Positions 25,217-34,506 are shown, numbered from the stretch's first letter. The stretch: DNA of 64,000 bases from Hymenobacter sp. 5317J-9 (GCF_022921075.1 NZ_CP095050.1:3224001-3288000); one strand, 5' to 3'. The notes: a model not told the origin generated them from the letters alone. Numbers and translations are program-made.

Positions 25217-25879
25217 ATGAAAATTTCTTCCCTCCTATTTCCTGCCCGCGCGCTGGCGTTTGGTGCCCTGCTCGTTGCCTTCGATTCCTGTAGCGTGAGC
25301 GAGCAGGTGAAAGACAAGCCCAGCGGCAAAAACGTCTCGGCCGAAGCCCTCGAAAACGAAGCTTACACCCTGATGCAATACCGCCTCAACTTCGTGGACG
25401 AAGCCAAGCTGGGCGGCCAGGACATTCTGTTTGTGCGTCAGGCCGCCGACATAACATCGCCCCAGCAGGCGCAGCTGCAAACGGCCCTGCAAAAAGGCAA
25501 CCTCCCGCTGCACCTCAAAATGCGCGTGTATGCCAAAAACCCCAGCCCCACCAACGTGACGCTCAAGCAGCTCGACTACAAGCTGCTGCTCGACGGCAAG
25601 GAGCTGACCACCGGCTCTACGGCCGCCAACACCCCGCTCGAAGCCAGCGCCATCGAGACCCTGCCCATCAACGTCGACATCAACGTGAAACCGGCCCAGC
25701 TCGCGGGCAGTACGCCGGCCGCTTTTGCCTCCGGCCTTACCGATTTCACGGCGGCGAACCGCCGCCTCATGGTGCAGATTCGCCCGCAGTATGTGGGCGC
25801 CGCTGGCCGCCAGGTGCCCGCGGCCGATTTCATGACCGTGGACCTCGTGACCAAGAAAAAGCCCACCGCGGCCAAATAG
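25217..25879 (+). CDS. LEA type-2 (LEA14-like) lipoprotein
   Basis: 220 aa. ATG 25217 starts a signal peptide that ends in a lipobox-like VAFDSC (Cys25). Residues about 95-205 form a single LEA_2/WHy beta-sandwich: LKMRVYAKNPSPTNVTLKQL followed by DYKLLLDGKEL and paired hydrophobic strands. Such domains are linked to desiccation or stress tolerance in plants and bacteria, without a known enzymatic activity. The frame extends upstream to 25136, but that would bury the signal peptide. It is convergent with the EEP gene across a bidirectional terminator. Confidence 0.75.
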   Translation: MKISSLLFPARALAFGALLVAFDSCSVSEQVKDKPSGKNVSAEALENEAYTLMQYRLNFVDEAKLGGQDILFVRQAADITSPQQAQLQTALQKGNLPLHLKMRVYAKNPSPTNVTLKQLDYKLLLDGKELTTGSTAANTPLEASAIETLPINVDINVKPAQLAGSTPAAFASGLTDFTAANRRLMVQIRPQYVGAAGRQVPAADFMTVDLVTKKKPTAAK

Positions 25880-25896
25880 CCACGGCCTGTTGCCAT

Positions 25897-25931
25897 AAAA
25901 AAAGCCGCCTCTGTCAGGGCGGCTTTTTTTT
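25897..25931. terminator. Bidirectional terminator
   Basis: A7 then GCCGCC, loop, GGCGGC then T7-8. It lies between the convergent LEA lipoprotein and EEP genes. Confidence 0.9.
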
Positions 25932-25951
25932 GTGGCAAGCGTCGAATTGCG

Positions 25952-27094
25952 TTACGCCTTTACGGCATCGGTTTCTGCTTCCTCTTCCTGCTCTTCGGCG
26001 AAGCCTTCGGCAATTTTCTCGTCGGCCTCGGCGCGGTCGTCGGCGTCGGCCTGCTCGGCGTTTTCTTCCTGCGCAGCTTTGTGCCGGGGCTCGTAGCTGA
26101 GGCGCACGAAGATGGGAAAGTGGTCGGAACCCACGTGGGGCAAGCGGCGCATGTCGACCACCTGAAAATGCGCCGACACAAACACGTGGTCGAGCGGCCA
26201 CCGCAGCAGCCGGTAGTCGGCGTGGAAGGTGGGCATCAGGCCCCGGCCCACGCGCGGGTCGAGCAGGCCCGAAACGCGCCGAAACAGCTCGGACGTGTGC
26301 GACCAGGCCACGTCGTTCATGTCGCCAAACACGATGGTGGCTTCGTCGCGCCGGTCCACCTCCTTGCCCACCAGCAGCAGCTCAGCGTCGCGCTTGGTAC
26401 TGGTTTTCGATTCCTGGGGCGCGGGCGGCTTGGGGTGCAGGCCGTAGAGACGCACCCAGGTTTGGCCATCGGGCAGCTGCACGTGGGTGTGCAGCGAAGG
26501 AATGTCGTCGTCGAGCAGGTACTTAATCTGGCAGGCCTTCAGGGGCAGGCGCGAGAAGAACAGCAGGCCGTAGGTGTTGTCGAGGGGCTCATGGCAGGTG
26601 TACGGATGGGTTTCTTCGAGCGGCCGCAGCTGCTCGTGCCACCACGAATCGGTTTCGACGGCCATGATGACGTCGGGGTCGGCGGCGCGCACGGTGGCCA
26701 GGGCCAGCGCCCCTTCGCGGTTGTATTGCAGCACGTTCATCACCGCCAGGCTGAGTTCGGTGCGGGGGTCGTGGGTGCGGGTGCTATCGGCCACGTCTTT
26801 GGGCACCAGCCGCGTGTAGGGGATTATGCGCAGCAGCTGGTAAACCGTGGCGGCCGCCAGCGCCAGCAAAAACAGCTGCGGCCAGCGGCCGGCGCTGGCG
26901 TAGCCCAGGGCCAGGCCGGCCGCGGCCACCAGCACCAGGGCCAGCACAATCTGCAGGCGCGGAAAGTCAAACACGCGAATCCACCAGGCGGTGTGCCGCA
27001 GCAGAGGCATCAGGGTAGCCACCAGGGCAGCTCCCCCAATTATCCAAACGGCCCAGTGGCTGGCAGTAAGCAGTACGGAGAGAAGTATGGGCAT
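25952..27094 (-). CDS. Endonuclease/exonuclease/phosphatase (EEP) family membrane protein
   Basis: 380 aa. ATG 27094 begins three hydrophobic segments (about 3-22, 40-58, 64-85). The soluble EEP domain (about 105-340) carries MAVETDSWW (metal-binding Glu), FGDMND and GSDHFPIFV, the metal and catalytic elements of the DNase I/sphingomyelinase superfamily. Comparable membrane-tethered proteins face the periplasm; the substrate is unknown. The last 38 residues are a Glu/Asp/Ala-rich acidic tail not expected for the family. The frame extends 43 codons upstream without membrane or family similarity. Confidence 0.8.
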   Translation of the reverse strand: MPILLSVLLTASHWAVWIIGGAALVATLMPLLRHTAWWIRVFDFPRLQIVLALVLVAAAGLALGYASAGRWPQLFLLALAAATVYQLLRIIPYTRLVPKDVADSTRTHDPRTELSLAVMNVLQYNREGALALATVRAADPDVIMAVETDSWWHEQLRPLEETHPYTCHEPLDNTYGLLFFSRLPLKACQIKYLLDDDIPSLHTHVQLPDGQTWVRLYGLHPKPPAPQESKTSTKRDAELLLVGKEVDRRDEATIVFGDMNDVAWSHTSELFRRVSGLLDPRVGRGLMPTFHADYRLLRWPLDHVFVSAHFQVVDMRRLPHVGSDHFPIFVRLSYEPRHKAAQEENAEQADADDRAEADEKIAEGFAEEQEEEAETDAVKA

Positions 27095-27150
27095 GAAGGG
27101 CAACGGGGTGGGAATACGGAAACAGGGCAGAAAAACGGGCGGGACTAAAG

Positions 27151-27179
27151 CAAACGCCCCGTGCTCTTGGCACGGGGCG
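27151..27179 (-). terminator. Probable purE terminator
   Basis: Stem CGCCCCGTG/CACGGGGCG with a 7-nt loop. On the minus strand it is followed by TTTGCTTT, a broken T-run, directly after the purE stop and before the EEP gene. Confidence 0.65.
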
Positions 27180-27182
27180 GGC

Positions 27183-27755
27183 TTAAAGGTCGTCCTGAAA
27201 GCCGCCCTTGCGCAGCTCTTCAATGGTGCGCATCACCCGGTCTTTGAGGGTGGTGCGGTACTTCTCCAAGGCATCGGCCAGGCGGGCGTTGTTGAGGGCC
27301 AGCATCTGAATGGCCAGCACGGCGGCATTGGCGGCGTTGTCGAGGCCCACGGTGGCCACGGGCGTACCGGCCGGCATCTGTATCATGCTCAGAATGGAAT
27401 CGAGCCCCTGAATGGACAGCGTGCTGTTGATGGGCACCCCGATGACAGGCAGCGTGGTGAAGGCGGCCACCATGCCCGGCAGGTGGGCCGCCCCGCCCCC
27501 GCCGGCGATGAGCACGCGCAGGCCGCGCTTGCGGGCGCTTTCGGCGTACTCCACCATGCGGTGCGGTGTGCGGTGCGGCGACACCAGCGTGATGTCGTAG
27601 GGAATGCTGAACTGGCGCAGCAGTTCGGCGGCGGCCGACATAATTTTCAGGTCCGACTTCGACCCCATGATGATGCCCACGATGGGGTTTTCGGTCACGG
27701 GACGGTCGTTTTCAGTACCGGCGGAATGCTCGCCGGTGGAGGAGTCAGGAATCAT
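27183..27755 (-). CDS. purE: N5-carboxyaminoimidazole ribonucleotide mutase
   Basis: Class I PurE, which moves the carboxyl group of N5-CAIR to C4 in purine synthesis. 190 aa from ATG 27755 (MIPDSSTG). The active-site region is IVGIIMGSKSDLKIM, with SPHRTPHRM and IAGGGGAAHLPGMVA following, all typical. The first 20 residues are a non-conserved leader, so a start closer to the core is possible. The partner purK is not in the window. It is divergent from marC with 115 bp between. Confidence 0.93.
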   Translation of the reverse strand: MIPDSSTGEHSAGTENDRPVTENPIVGIIMGSKSDLKIMSAAAELLRQFSIPYDITLVSPHRTPHRMVEYAESARKRGLRVLIAGGGGAAHLPGMVAAFTTLPVIGVPINSTLSIQGLDSILSMIQMPAGTPVATVGLDNAANAAVLAIQMLALNNARLADALEKYRTTLKDRVMRTIEELRKGGFQDDL

Positions 27756-27856
27756 GCGGTGGGGAGAACGAAGTAGCGTAAACTGGCCTACGCAAAGCGG
27801 CAGGCCGCCGTTGAGCCGGCAAAATAGTACTTTTCCGCCCGGTTCGGCCCCGCCCC

Positions 27857-27864
27857 TACCTTTG
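27857..27864 (+). promoter_or_regulatory. -7 promoter box of marC
   Basis: TACCTTTG, an exact TAnnTTTG match, 6 nt before the ATG. It supports the start at 27871 and a very short leader. Confidence 0.6.
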
Positions 27865-27870
27865 CGCCCT

Positions 27871-28491
27871 ATGGAAATTCTGCTCGCCACCTTCACCACC
27901 CTGTTTTCCATCGTCAATCCCTTCGGGGCCATGCCGGTGTTCCTCACCCTCACCGCCGACGACCGCGCCTCGGAGCGGGCGCGCACGGCGCTGCGGGCCT
28001 GCATCTACATGGTGATGGTGCTCACCGTGGCGTTTTTCGGCGGCCAATACATCCTCAACTTCTTCGGCATCAACATTCAGCACCTGCGCATTGCGGGCGG
28101 CATTCTGCTCATGCGCTCGGCGTTTGAGCTGCTCACGCCCGGCGCCAACCGCGACCGGGTGGGCCCCGACGCCCTCGAAGAAAGCAAGCATAAGGACGAC
28201 ATCAGCTTCACGCCGCTGGCCATGCCCATGCTCTCGGGGCCGGGCTCCATGGCCATCTGCATCGGCCTCATCCGCCCCAGCTACGTCGACAAGGCCATGA
28301 CCGTGCTGGGCTTTGCGCTGGTGGCCCTGGGCGCGTTCGTCATCCTGTTGTTTTCGCTGCGCCTCACGCGGGTGCTGGGCAAGCCCGGCATGGCGGCCAT
28401 GTCGCGCATCATGGGCTTCATCACGCTGGCCATTGGGGTCAATTTCCTGGCCACGGCCATCTCGGCGCTGTTTCCGGGGCTCACGCGGTAG
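27871..28491 (+). CDS. MarC family integral membrane protein (UPF0056)
   Basis: 206 aa, about six hydrophobic segments. The signatures are FSIVNPFGAMPVFLTLT at the N-terminus and TPLAMPMLSGPGSMA in the middle, both diagnostic of MarC/YhgN. Despite the name, MarC is not established as a drug exporter and its function is open. ATG 27871 is supported by the family N-terminus and by the -7 box just before it; the longer frame to 27604 overlaps purE and is rejected. Confidence 0.9.
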   Translation: MEILLATFTTLFSIVNPFGAMPVFLTLTADDRASERARTALRACIYMVMVLTVAFFGGQYILNFFGINIQHLRIAGGILLMRSAFELLTPGANRDRVGPDALEESKHKDDISFTPLAMPMLSGPGSMAICIGLIRPSYVDKAMTVLGFALVALGAFVILLFSLRLTRVLGKPGMAAMSRIMGFITLAIGVNFLATAISALFPGLTR

Positions 28492-28504
28492 GGTTCGGGC
28501 GTAG

Positions 28505-28530
28505 GCAAAAGCACGTCCTGCTGAGCTTGT
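28505..28530. repeat. Degenerate single arm of a family A repeat
   Basis: CTGCTGAGCTTGTCGAA here matches the arm of copy A6 at 60066 (CATGCTGAGCTTGTCGAAGC) with substitutions. No second arm follows. It lies in the 46-bp gap between the convergent marC and response-regulator genes. Confidence 0.5.
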
Positions 28531-28537
28531 CGAACTG

Positions 28538-29215
28538 CTACAAAATCAGCTTGTAGCCAATGCCGCGCACGTTCACAATCTGCACCTGCGGGTCTTCCTT
28601 CAGGCAGCGACGCAGGCGGGTGATGAACACGTCGAGGCTGCGGCCGTTGAAAAAAGAGTTGTCGCCCCACAGCTCTTTGAGCACGGCGTTGCGCTCCAGC
28701 ACCTGGTTGCGCTGGTCATACAGGCGTTTGAGCAGCTCGGCTTCGCGGTTGGTGAGGGTTTCCTCCTGGGCGCCGAAACGGAGCTTTTGCTTGGGATGGT
28801 CGAACTGGTAGCGGCCGATGGCGAGCAGGCCAACCGGGGCCGGCGCCGCGGCAGGCTGGCGCAACAGCTGGGCTTTGATGCGCACAATCAGCTCGTCCAT
28901 GCTGAAGGGCTTTTTCAGGTAGTCATTGCCACCCAGCTCGAAGCCGCGCACCACGTCGGCCGGCTGCGACCGGGCCGTGAGAAAGAGAATGGGCACCGCC
29001 GTGTTTTCGCGCCGGATTTGCTCGGCCAGCGAGAAACCGTCGAGCTTGGGCATCATCACGTCGGCCACCACAATGTCGGGGCACTGCTGGCGGAACAGCT
29101 GCAGGCCGGCCTCGCCATCGGGCGCAAACTGCACCGCGAAGCCGCGGCTTTCCAGGCTGTCTTTGACGATGAGGCCGAGCGACGGCTCGTCTTCGATGAG
29201 GAGAACGGTGGGCAT
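28538..29215 (-). CDS. OmpR-family response regulator
   Basis: 225 aa. Receiver domain 1-about 120 has the acidic pair near 8-9 (IEDE), the phosphoacceptor Asp52 in VVADVMMPKLDG and Lys near 102 in YLKKPF. The winged-helix DNA-binding domain (about 130-225) has LTNREAELLKRLYDQRNQVL and DVFITRLRRCLKEDP. It regulates transcription after phosphorylation by the kinase encoded 11 bp upstream. The pair is divergent from the GLPGLI/receptor genes, which are natural target candidates. Confidence 0.95.
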   Translation of the reverse strand: MPTVLLIEDEPSLGLIVKDSLESRGFAVQFAPDGEAGLQLFRQQCPDIVVADVMMPKLDGFSLAEQIRRENTAVPILFLTARSQPADVVRGFELGGNDYLKKPFSMDELIVRIKAQLLRQPAAAPAPVGLLAIGRYQFDHPKQKLRFGAQEETLTNREAELLKRLYDQRNQVLERNAVLKELWGDNSFFNGRSLDVFITRLRRCLKEDPQVQIVNVRGIGYKLIL

Positions 29216-29226
29216 GGAGTGATTTT

Positions 29227-30732
29227 CTAACCTTGCGGAATCCAGAGGGCAAACTCGCTGCCGCGCCCCACCCCGCTGCGCACGCCGATGCGGCCGCCGT
29301 GGCGCTCCACCACCTGCCGCACGTAATACAAGCCCAGGCCGAACCCTTTGACGTTGTGCAAGTTGCCGGTGGGCACGCGAAAGAATCGGTCGAAGATGGC
29401 TTCCTGGTAGCCGGGTTCGATGCCCGGGCCGTCGTCGGCCACGGTGAGGTGCCAGCCGCTGGGCTCCTGCCGCCCCCGGATGGTGATGGTCACGGCTTCT
29501 TTGGAGTACTTGATGGCGTTGTCGATGAGGTTGTTGATGACGTTGCCCATGTGCAGCCTGTCGAACTTGACGGCCGCGGCCGGCGCCACCTGCACGTCGA
29601 ATTTCACCGGCTTGGCGGCCTGCAATTGATGGCGGGCTACGATTTCGGCCACCAAGTCGGCGGGCTGCACGGGCTCGGGGCTCAGCTCCAGCTGTTGGCG
29701 CTCATCAACGGCAATGTTCAGGACTTTCTCCACCAAATCGGACAGGCGCTGCAGCTCATTGCGCGAGATGCTGAGGTAGGTCTGCGTCTTGGTGGGGTCG
29801 TTGAGGGCGCCGAAGTTCTGTAGCGCCTCCACGGCCGCCGAAACGGTGGCCAGCGGCGTTTTCAGCTCGTGCGTCATGTTGTTGATGAAGTCGTTCTTGA
29901 CGTCCGACAGCTTTTTCTGCTTCAGAATCGTGCTCAGCATCAGCCAGAAGCAACCCGTGGTGAGCGCCAGCAGCAGCACCGAGCCGCCCAGCAGCCCGCC
30001 CATTTCCCGCAGGATGTAGGACGTGGGCGGCTGAAACGAGGCCCGGACGTACAGCTCCCGAAACGGGTTGAGCGACACCGGCGGGGTTTTCACACGGTAG
30101 CCGGGGCGCGCGGGCAGTTCGTCGAAGGCCGCGGGGCGGGCGCCGGCCTGCCGCAGCGGCAGGCTCAACGTATCGAGCACCAAGGGAGCATCAGCGCCGC
30201 GTAGGCGCAACTCGCGGTGGTAGGCGGCGGCGAGCTGGTGCAGGTCGGCGGGCTGGCCGCCGGCCCAGTTGTTGATGAGCAGTCGCGAAAGCTTGCGCAC
30301 CATGGTATCGGCCGCGCCGGCCGCGCGGCGCGGCAGTGCCAGCTGGGGCGAGCCGAGCCGGAACACCCGAATTTGCTTCACACCGTTCATTTCAATGGCT
30401 CCGGCGGCCGCCGGGCCGGTCACGTTGCGCGGCGTGCCGGTGGCACTGTCGTCGTCTTTTCCCTGCACCACCACGCGGTTGACATGCCCTTCGTCGTCGG
30501 TGTTTTGGAACACCATGATGCGGCCTTTGGCGCCGCGGTCGCGGTCGACGAAGTGCCGGGCCAGGTCGAGCTGGTGGCGCTGCACCACGCTGGACAGGGC
30601 TTCGCGGGCGGTGCGGGCAAACTGGCTGGCCGTGAGCTGGTAGGTGTTGTAAAGCCAGTAGGCCTGAAAGCCGTTGATGCCCAGCATGCACGCCACCATA
30701 AGCCAGAAAATGGAACGAATGCGGCGTTTCAT
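29227..30732 (-). CDS. Sensor histidine kinase
   Basis: 501 aa from ATG 30732 (MKRRIRSIFWLM). The first helix is about 8-28, followed by a periplasmic sensor region of about 210 residues of no recognised family, then a second helix about 245-268. The HisKA dimerisation helix carries phosphoacceptor His288 in NMTHELKTPLATV. The ATPase domain shows N box NLIDNAIKYS, G1 DDGPGIEP and G2 GFGLGLYYV. There is no HAMP domain. The response regulator starts 11 bp after its stop, so the two are an operon. A -7 box TATTTTTG is about 30 nt upstream. Confidence 0.95.
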   Translation of the reverse strand: MKRRIRSIFWLMVACMLGINGFQAYWLYNTYQLTASQFARTAREALSSVVQRHQLDLARHFVDRDRGAKGRIMVFQNTDDEGHVNRVVVQGKDDDSATGTPRNVTGPAAAGAIEMNGVKQIRVFRLGSPQLALPRRAAGAADTMVRKLSRLLINNWAGGQPADLHQLAAAYHRELRLRGADAPLVLDTLSLPLRQAGARPAAFDELPARPGYRVKTPPVSLNPFRELYVRASFQPPTSYILREMGGLLGGSVLLLALTTGCFWLMLSTILKQKKLSDVKNDFINNMTHELKTPLATVSAAVEALQNFGALNDPTKTQTYLSISRNELQRLSDLVEKVLNIAVDERQQLELSPEPVQPADLVAEIVARHQLQAAKPVKFDVQVAPAAAVKFDRLHMGNVINNLIDNAIKYSKEAVTITIRGRQEPSGWHLTVADDGPGIEPGYQEAIFDRFFRVPTGNLHNVKGFGLGLYYVRQVVERHGGRIGVRSGVGRGSEFALWIPQG

Positions 30733-30762
30733 AAGAAAATGCCGGGGTGAGTTTCGGCCAAA

Positions 30763-30770
30763 CAAAAATA
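30763..30770 (-). promoter_or_regulatory. -7 promoter box of the two-component operon
   Basis: Minus strand TATTTTTG, an exact TAnnTTTG match, about 30 nt before the kinase start. Confidence 0.5.
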
Positions 30771-30881
30771 CGGGCTTTGCCTGCTCATTTTCGTCCGTTA
30801 ACACTATTTAACACAGGATAACAGTACTTTACAAAAGATTGTCGGTGCTTTGCAGCGTTCCATTCAACCCGCCATTCTCCC

Positions 30882-31691
30882 ATGAAAAACGCTGCAAAAA
30901 ACCTGGTACTATCCTTCACGCTGGGCCTCCTGGCCGCCAGCGCCGCCGTGGCCCAAACCAGCGGCCGCATCAACTACGAAGCCACCCAGCGCGTCGACCT
31001 GAGCCAGGTCCGCATCATCATCAACGGCCAGCAGATAAAGCCCGGCAGCCCCGACTTCCCGACGGACATTCCTGAGTCGCGCAGCTTCGGCCTGACGCTT
31101 TCCTTCGCCGGCACCGCAGCCAAAGAGGAGCGCGAAAACGCCGGCATGGTGATGCGCACCGTGGAAGGCGGCCCCGGTGGCGGCGGAGTGCCGCAGCAAT
31201 TGAACATTCCGCGGCCCGTGCAGGAAACCACCTACCTCGACCTGGCCAACCGCACCAGCACCACGGTGCTCACCGTGAAGAAAGACGAAACCGCAATCAC
31301 CTACCGCAGCGACGCCCCCATTGCCGCGCCCATGGGTTGGTCCCTGACCGGCCAAACCAAGAAAATAGCCGGCTACACCTGCCGCAAGGCCACGGTGCCC
31401 TACAAGAAGGAAACCTACACCGTGTGGTTCACCACCGACCTGCCCTTCACCTACTCCCCGGTGCGTGACCTAACCCCCGAAAAAGGCGTGGTGCTGGCCC
31501 TAGAAAGCGAGCAGGAGCAGTACCGCGCCGCCAAAGTGGACCTAAAGCCCGTACCCGAGGCCGAGGTGCAGCCCATTGCTACGGCTCAGAAAGTGACGCC
31601 CGCCGAGCTGAAAGATGCCCGCGAGAAAGCCCTGGCCGACTTCCGCCAGAAGATGATGGAAGGCGGTGGCCTGCGCTTCAACCGCAACTAG
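30882..31691 (+). CDS. GLPGLI-family secreted protein
   Basis: 269 aa. Signal peptide about 1-25 (cut after AVAQ). The middle holds KIAGYTCRKATVPYKKETYTVWFTTDLPF (named here by GYTCRKA and VWFTTDLPF) and then LTPEKGVVLALES, which is the diverged equivalent of the GLPGLI motif that names this Bacteroidota family (TIGR01200). Function is not known, but these genes commonly sit next to outer-membrane beta-barrel receptors, as here, where the receptor starts 7 bp after the stop. It is divergent from the two-component system with 149 bp between. Confidence 0.8.
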   Translation: MKNAAKNLVLSFTLGLLAASAAVAQTSGRINYEATQRVDLSQVRIIINGQQIKPGSPDFPTDIPESRSFGLTLSFAGTAAKEERENAGMVMRTVEGGPGGGGVPQQLNIPRPVQETTYLDLANRTSTTVLTVKKDETAITYRSDAPIAAPMGWSLTGQTKKIAGYTCRKATVPYKKETYTVWFTTDLPFTYSPVRDLTPEKGVVLALESEQEQYRAAKVDLKPVPEAEVQPIATAQKVTPAELKDAREKALADFRQKMMEGGGLRFNRN

Positions 31692-31698
31692 TACGGCC

Positions 31699-34506
31699 AT
31701 GCGTTTTTTACTTGTGTTGACCCTGCTGCTCGGCCTGGCCACGGCCGGACGGGCGCAGGCCCCTACCCGACCGGGCCCCGGCACCGTGCGCGGCGCCCTG
31801 GCCGATTCGGCCACCGGCAGGCCTTTGCGCGAAGCTTCCGTGACGCTGACTCTGGCGAAAGATTCGAGCTACGTCAGCTTCGGCATCACGGACGGCGACG
31901 GACGTTTTGCCCTCAAAAACGTGGCTGTGGGCAACTACAACGTGCAGGTGTCGGCGCTGGGCTACCGCGCCCGCCTGCTGCCCGTAGCCGTATCGGCCAC
32001 CGACCTGACACCTGACCTGGGCCTGCTGCGCCTGGGCCAAACCAGCCAGAAGCTGGGCGAAGTGGTGGTGACTCAGAACCTGGCTCCCGTGGCCGTGCAC
32101 GGCGATACCGTGGACTTCAACGCCAAAGCCTTCAAAACCCAGCCCAACGCGGCCGTGGAGTCTTTGCTGAAAAAGCTGCCGGGCGTGGAAGTGGACCGCG
32201 ACGGCAGCATCCGCTCCCAGGGCCAGGCCGTGAACCGGGTGCTGGTGGATGGCAAGCCGTTCTTTGGCGACGACCCCAAAATGGCCACCCGTAACCTGCC
32301 CGCCGACATCATCGACAAGGTGCAGATGTACGACCAGCAGAGCGACCAATCGGCCTTTTCGGGCATCGATGATGGCAACCGCCAGCGCACCCTTAACCTG
32401 GTGACCAAGCGCGACAAGCGCAAGGGCTACTTCGGCACCGAAGCCGCGGGCGTGGGCACCGATGGCCGCTACCAGGCTCGCCTGGGCCTGAACCGCTTCA
32501 ACAACGGCCGCCAGATTTCGGCCCTGGCCCAGGCCAACAACCTCAACCAGCAAGGCTTTTCCGACAACGGCGGGCCGGCTTCGGCTGATTTTGGGCCAGC
32601 GCCCGGCGGGCCCAGCGGCGGAATCCGGCTGCAGCTGGGCGGCGGGAGCGGGCGCCAAAACTCCCCGGCCTCGAATAGCCAGCCCACGAACATCACCGAA
32701 TCGGGGGCCGTCGGCCTGAACTACCGCGACGCCTGGGGCAAAAAAGCCGAGGTAGCCACCAGCTACCTGGCCAGCCGCGCCACCGTGACCACCGACCAGC
32801 AGATTCGGCGCCAGAACGTGGCCGGCAGCACCGGCCCCGAAGCCGGCCAGCCCATCATCAGCGACCAAAGCCTGCTGAACCGCACCACGACCACCAGCCA
32901 CCGCTTCAATATGCGCCTCGACTACGTGCTTGATTCCTTGACGTCGCTGCGCCTGACGCCCTACGCCTGGTGGCAAACCACCGACCTGGCCCGACAAAAC
33001 CAGCAGCAAACCAGCGTGGGGAGCCGCTTGCTCAACCAGGGCAACAACCGCTACACCGGCACCACCGACAACCCCAACGGCGGCGGCAACTTCCTGCTTA
33101 TGCGCCGCTTCGCCAGGCAGGGCCGCACGTTCTCGGCCAACCTCAATTCGACGCTCAGCAACCAGGACGTCGCCGATTTCAACCGCGGCACCACATCGTT
33201 TTTCGACGCCTCAGGCATGCCCCTGCCGCAGGCCACGCAGCAGCTCAACCAGCGCATCGAGCAGCACACTCCGGTGCGCAACCACGCGCTGACGCTGTCC
33301 TACGTCGAACCGCTGTCGCTGCGCACCAAGCTCGAAACGCACTATGCCTTCAACGACGCTCGCAACAACGGCAACCGCTTCACCGCCGATTTCAACGAAG
33401 CCAGTGGCCAGTACGACCGCCCGAACGCTGGCCTGAGCAACCAGTTCACCAGCCTGTTTCAGTCGAACCGGGCGGGCCTGACGCTGCAAAAGCGCCGCCT
33501 GCGCTACACCATCGGCGCGGGGCTGGATGCCCAGCGGGCCGACCTCACGGTGCGCAACCTCTCGGCCGACACCACCGTGCAGCGCCGCTTTACCAGCCTG
33601 CTGCCCAATGCTTTGTTCAGCTACACCGGCACCCGCAACCGCCAATTGCGCCTCAACTACCGCACCCGCCTCAACGCACCCAGCGCCAGCCAGCTGCAGC
33701 CCGTGCGCGACAACTCCAACCCGCTCAGCATCCAAACCGGCAACCCCAATCTGCGGCCGGAATACGTGCAGTCGCTGGTGGCCACGTATTCGCAGTTCAA
33801 CGCCGCTACCAGCCGCAGCGTGTTTGGCTTGCTGAATGGCAGCCGGGTCGATGACCGCATTGTGTCGTCCAGCACCTTCGACAGCCGCGGCGTGCAAACC
33901 ACCCGCCCCGTGAACGCCGACGGCTTTTACAGCCTGAACGGCTTCCTGTCGTTGGGTCAGCGCCTCGCTACCCACAAAATCAACCTCAACCTGACCACCA
34001 ATGCCAGCTTCGTGAAGTCGCCCAGCCTCGTGAACGGCCTGGCCAACACTGGCCGCACCTGGAGCCTGGGCCAGGGCGCCAGCGCCAACTCAGCCTTCAA
34101 CGAAACCCTGGAGTTCGGCCTCAGTGCCAACGTGACCTACCAGAACGCCAGCTACTCGCGCCTCACCGACCAGAACAACAACTTCCTCACCCAAACCCTG
34201 ACGGCCGACATTTACTACCAGCTGCCCGCCCGCTTTGTGCTCACTTCCGACCTCTGGTACAGCAACAACACCGGCCGCGCTGCTGGCTTCAACCAGCGCA
34301 TTGCCCTCTGGAATGTGGCCCTGGCCCGCCAGTTTTTTGCCAACAAGCAGGGCGAGCTCAAGCTGCAGGTGTACGACCTGTTGAACCAGAACCGCAGCGT
34401 GGTGCGCAACACCACCGAAACCTACGTGGAGGACGTGCGCAGCCGCATCCTGCAGCAATATTTCATGCTAAGCTTCACCTACAACCTGCGGCAGTTTGGC
34501 AAGTAG
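31699..34506 (+). CDS. TonB-dependent receptor-like outer-membrane protein 1
   Basis: 935 aa. ATG 31699 begins a signal peptide (about 1-21, cut after GRAQ). A carboxypeptidase-regulatory-like beta sandwich follows (about 30-110: RGALADSATGRPLREASVTL, FALKNVAVGNYNVQVSALGYRARL), then a plug domain (about 120-230) with LLKKLPGVEVDRDGSI and VLVDGKPFFGDDP. The rest is a beta-barrel ending in aromatic MLSFTYNLRQFGK. The short linker 285-340 is Gly/Pro/Ser-rich. The substrate is unknown. It is cotranscribed with the GLPGLI gene and probably with no further partner. Confidence 0.9.
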   Translation: MRFLLVLTLLLGLATAGRAQAPTRPGPGTVRGALADSATGRPLREASVTLTLAKDSSYVSFGITDGDGRFALKNVAVGNYNVQVSALGYRARLLPVAVSATDLTPDLGLLRLGQTSQKLGEVVVTQNLAPVAVHGDTVDFNAKAFKTQPNAAVESLLKKLPGVEVDRDGSIRSQGQAVNRVLVDGKPFFGDDPKMATRNLPADIIDKVQMYDQQSDQSAFSGIDDGNRQRTLNLVTKRDKRKGYFGTEAAGVGTDGRYQARLGLNRFNNGRQISALAQANNLNQQGFSDNGGPASADFGPAPGGPSGGIRLQLGGGSGRQNSPASNSQPTNITESGAVGLNYRDAWGKKAEVATSYLASRATVTTDQQIRRQNVAGSTGPEAGQPIISDQSLLNRTTTTSHRFNMRLDYVLDSLTSLRLTPYAWWQTTDLARQNQQQTSVGSRLLNQGNNRYTGTTDNPNGGGNFLLMRRFARQGRTFSANLNSTLSNQDVADFNRGTTSFFDASGMPLPQATQQLNQRIEQHTPVRNHALTLSYVEPLSLRTKLETHYAFNDARNNGNRFTADFNEASGQYDRPNAGLSNQFTSLFQSNRAGLTLQKRRLRYTIGAGLDAQRADLTVRNLSADTTVQRRFTSLLPNALFSYTGTRNRQLRLNYRTRLNAPSASQLQPVRDNSNPLSIQTGNPNLRPEYVQSLVATYSQFNAATSRSVFGLLNGSRVDDRIVSSSTFDSRGVQTTRPVNADGFYSLNGFLSLGQRLATHKINLNLTTNASFVKSPSLVNGLANTGRTWSLGQGASANSAFNETLEFGLSANVTYQNASYSRLTDQNNNFLTQTLTADIYYQLPARFVLTSDLWYSNNTGRAAGFNQRIALWNVALARQFFANKQGELKLQVYDLLNQNRSVVRNTTETYVEDVRSRILQQYFMLSFTYNLRQFGK

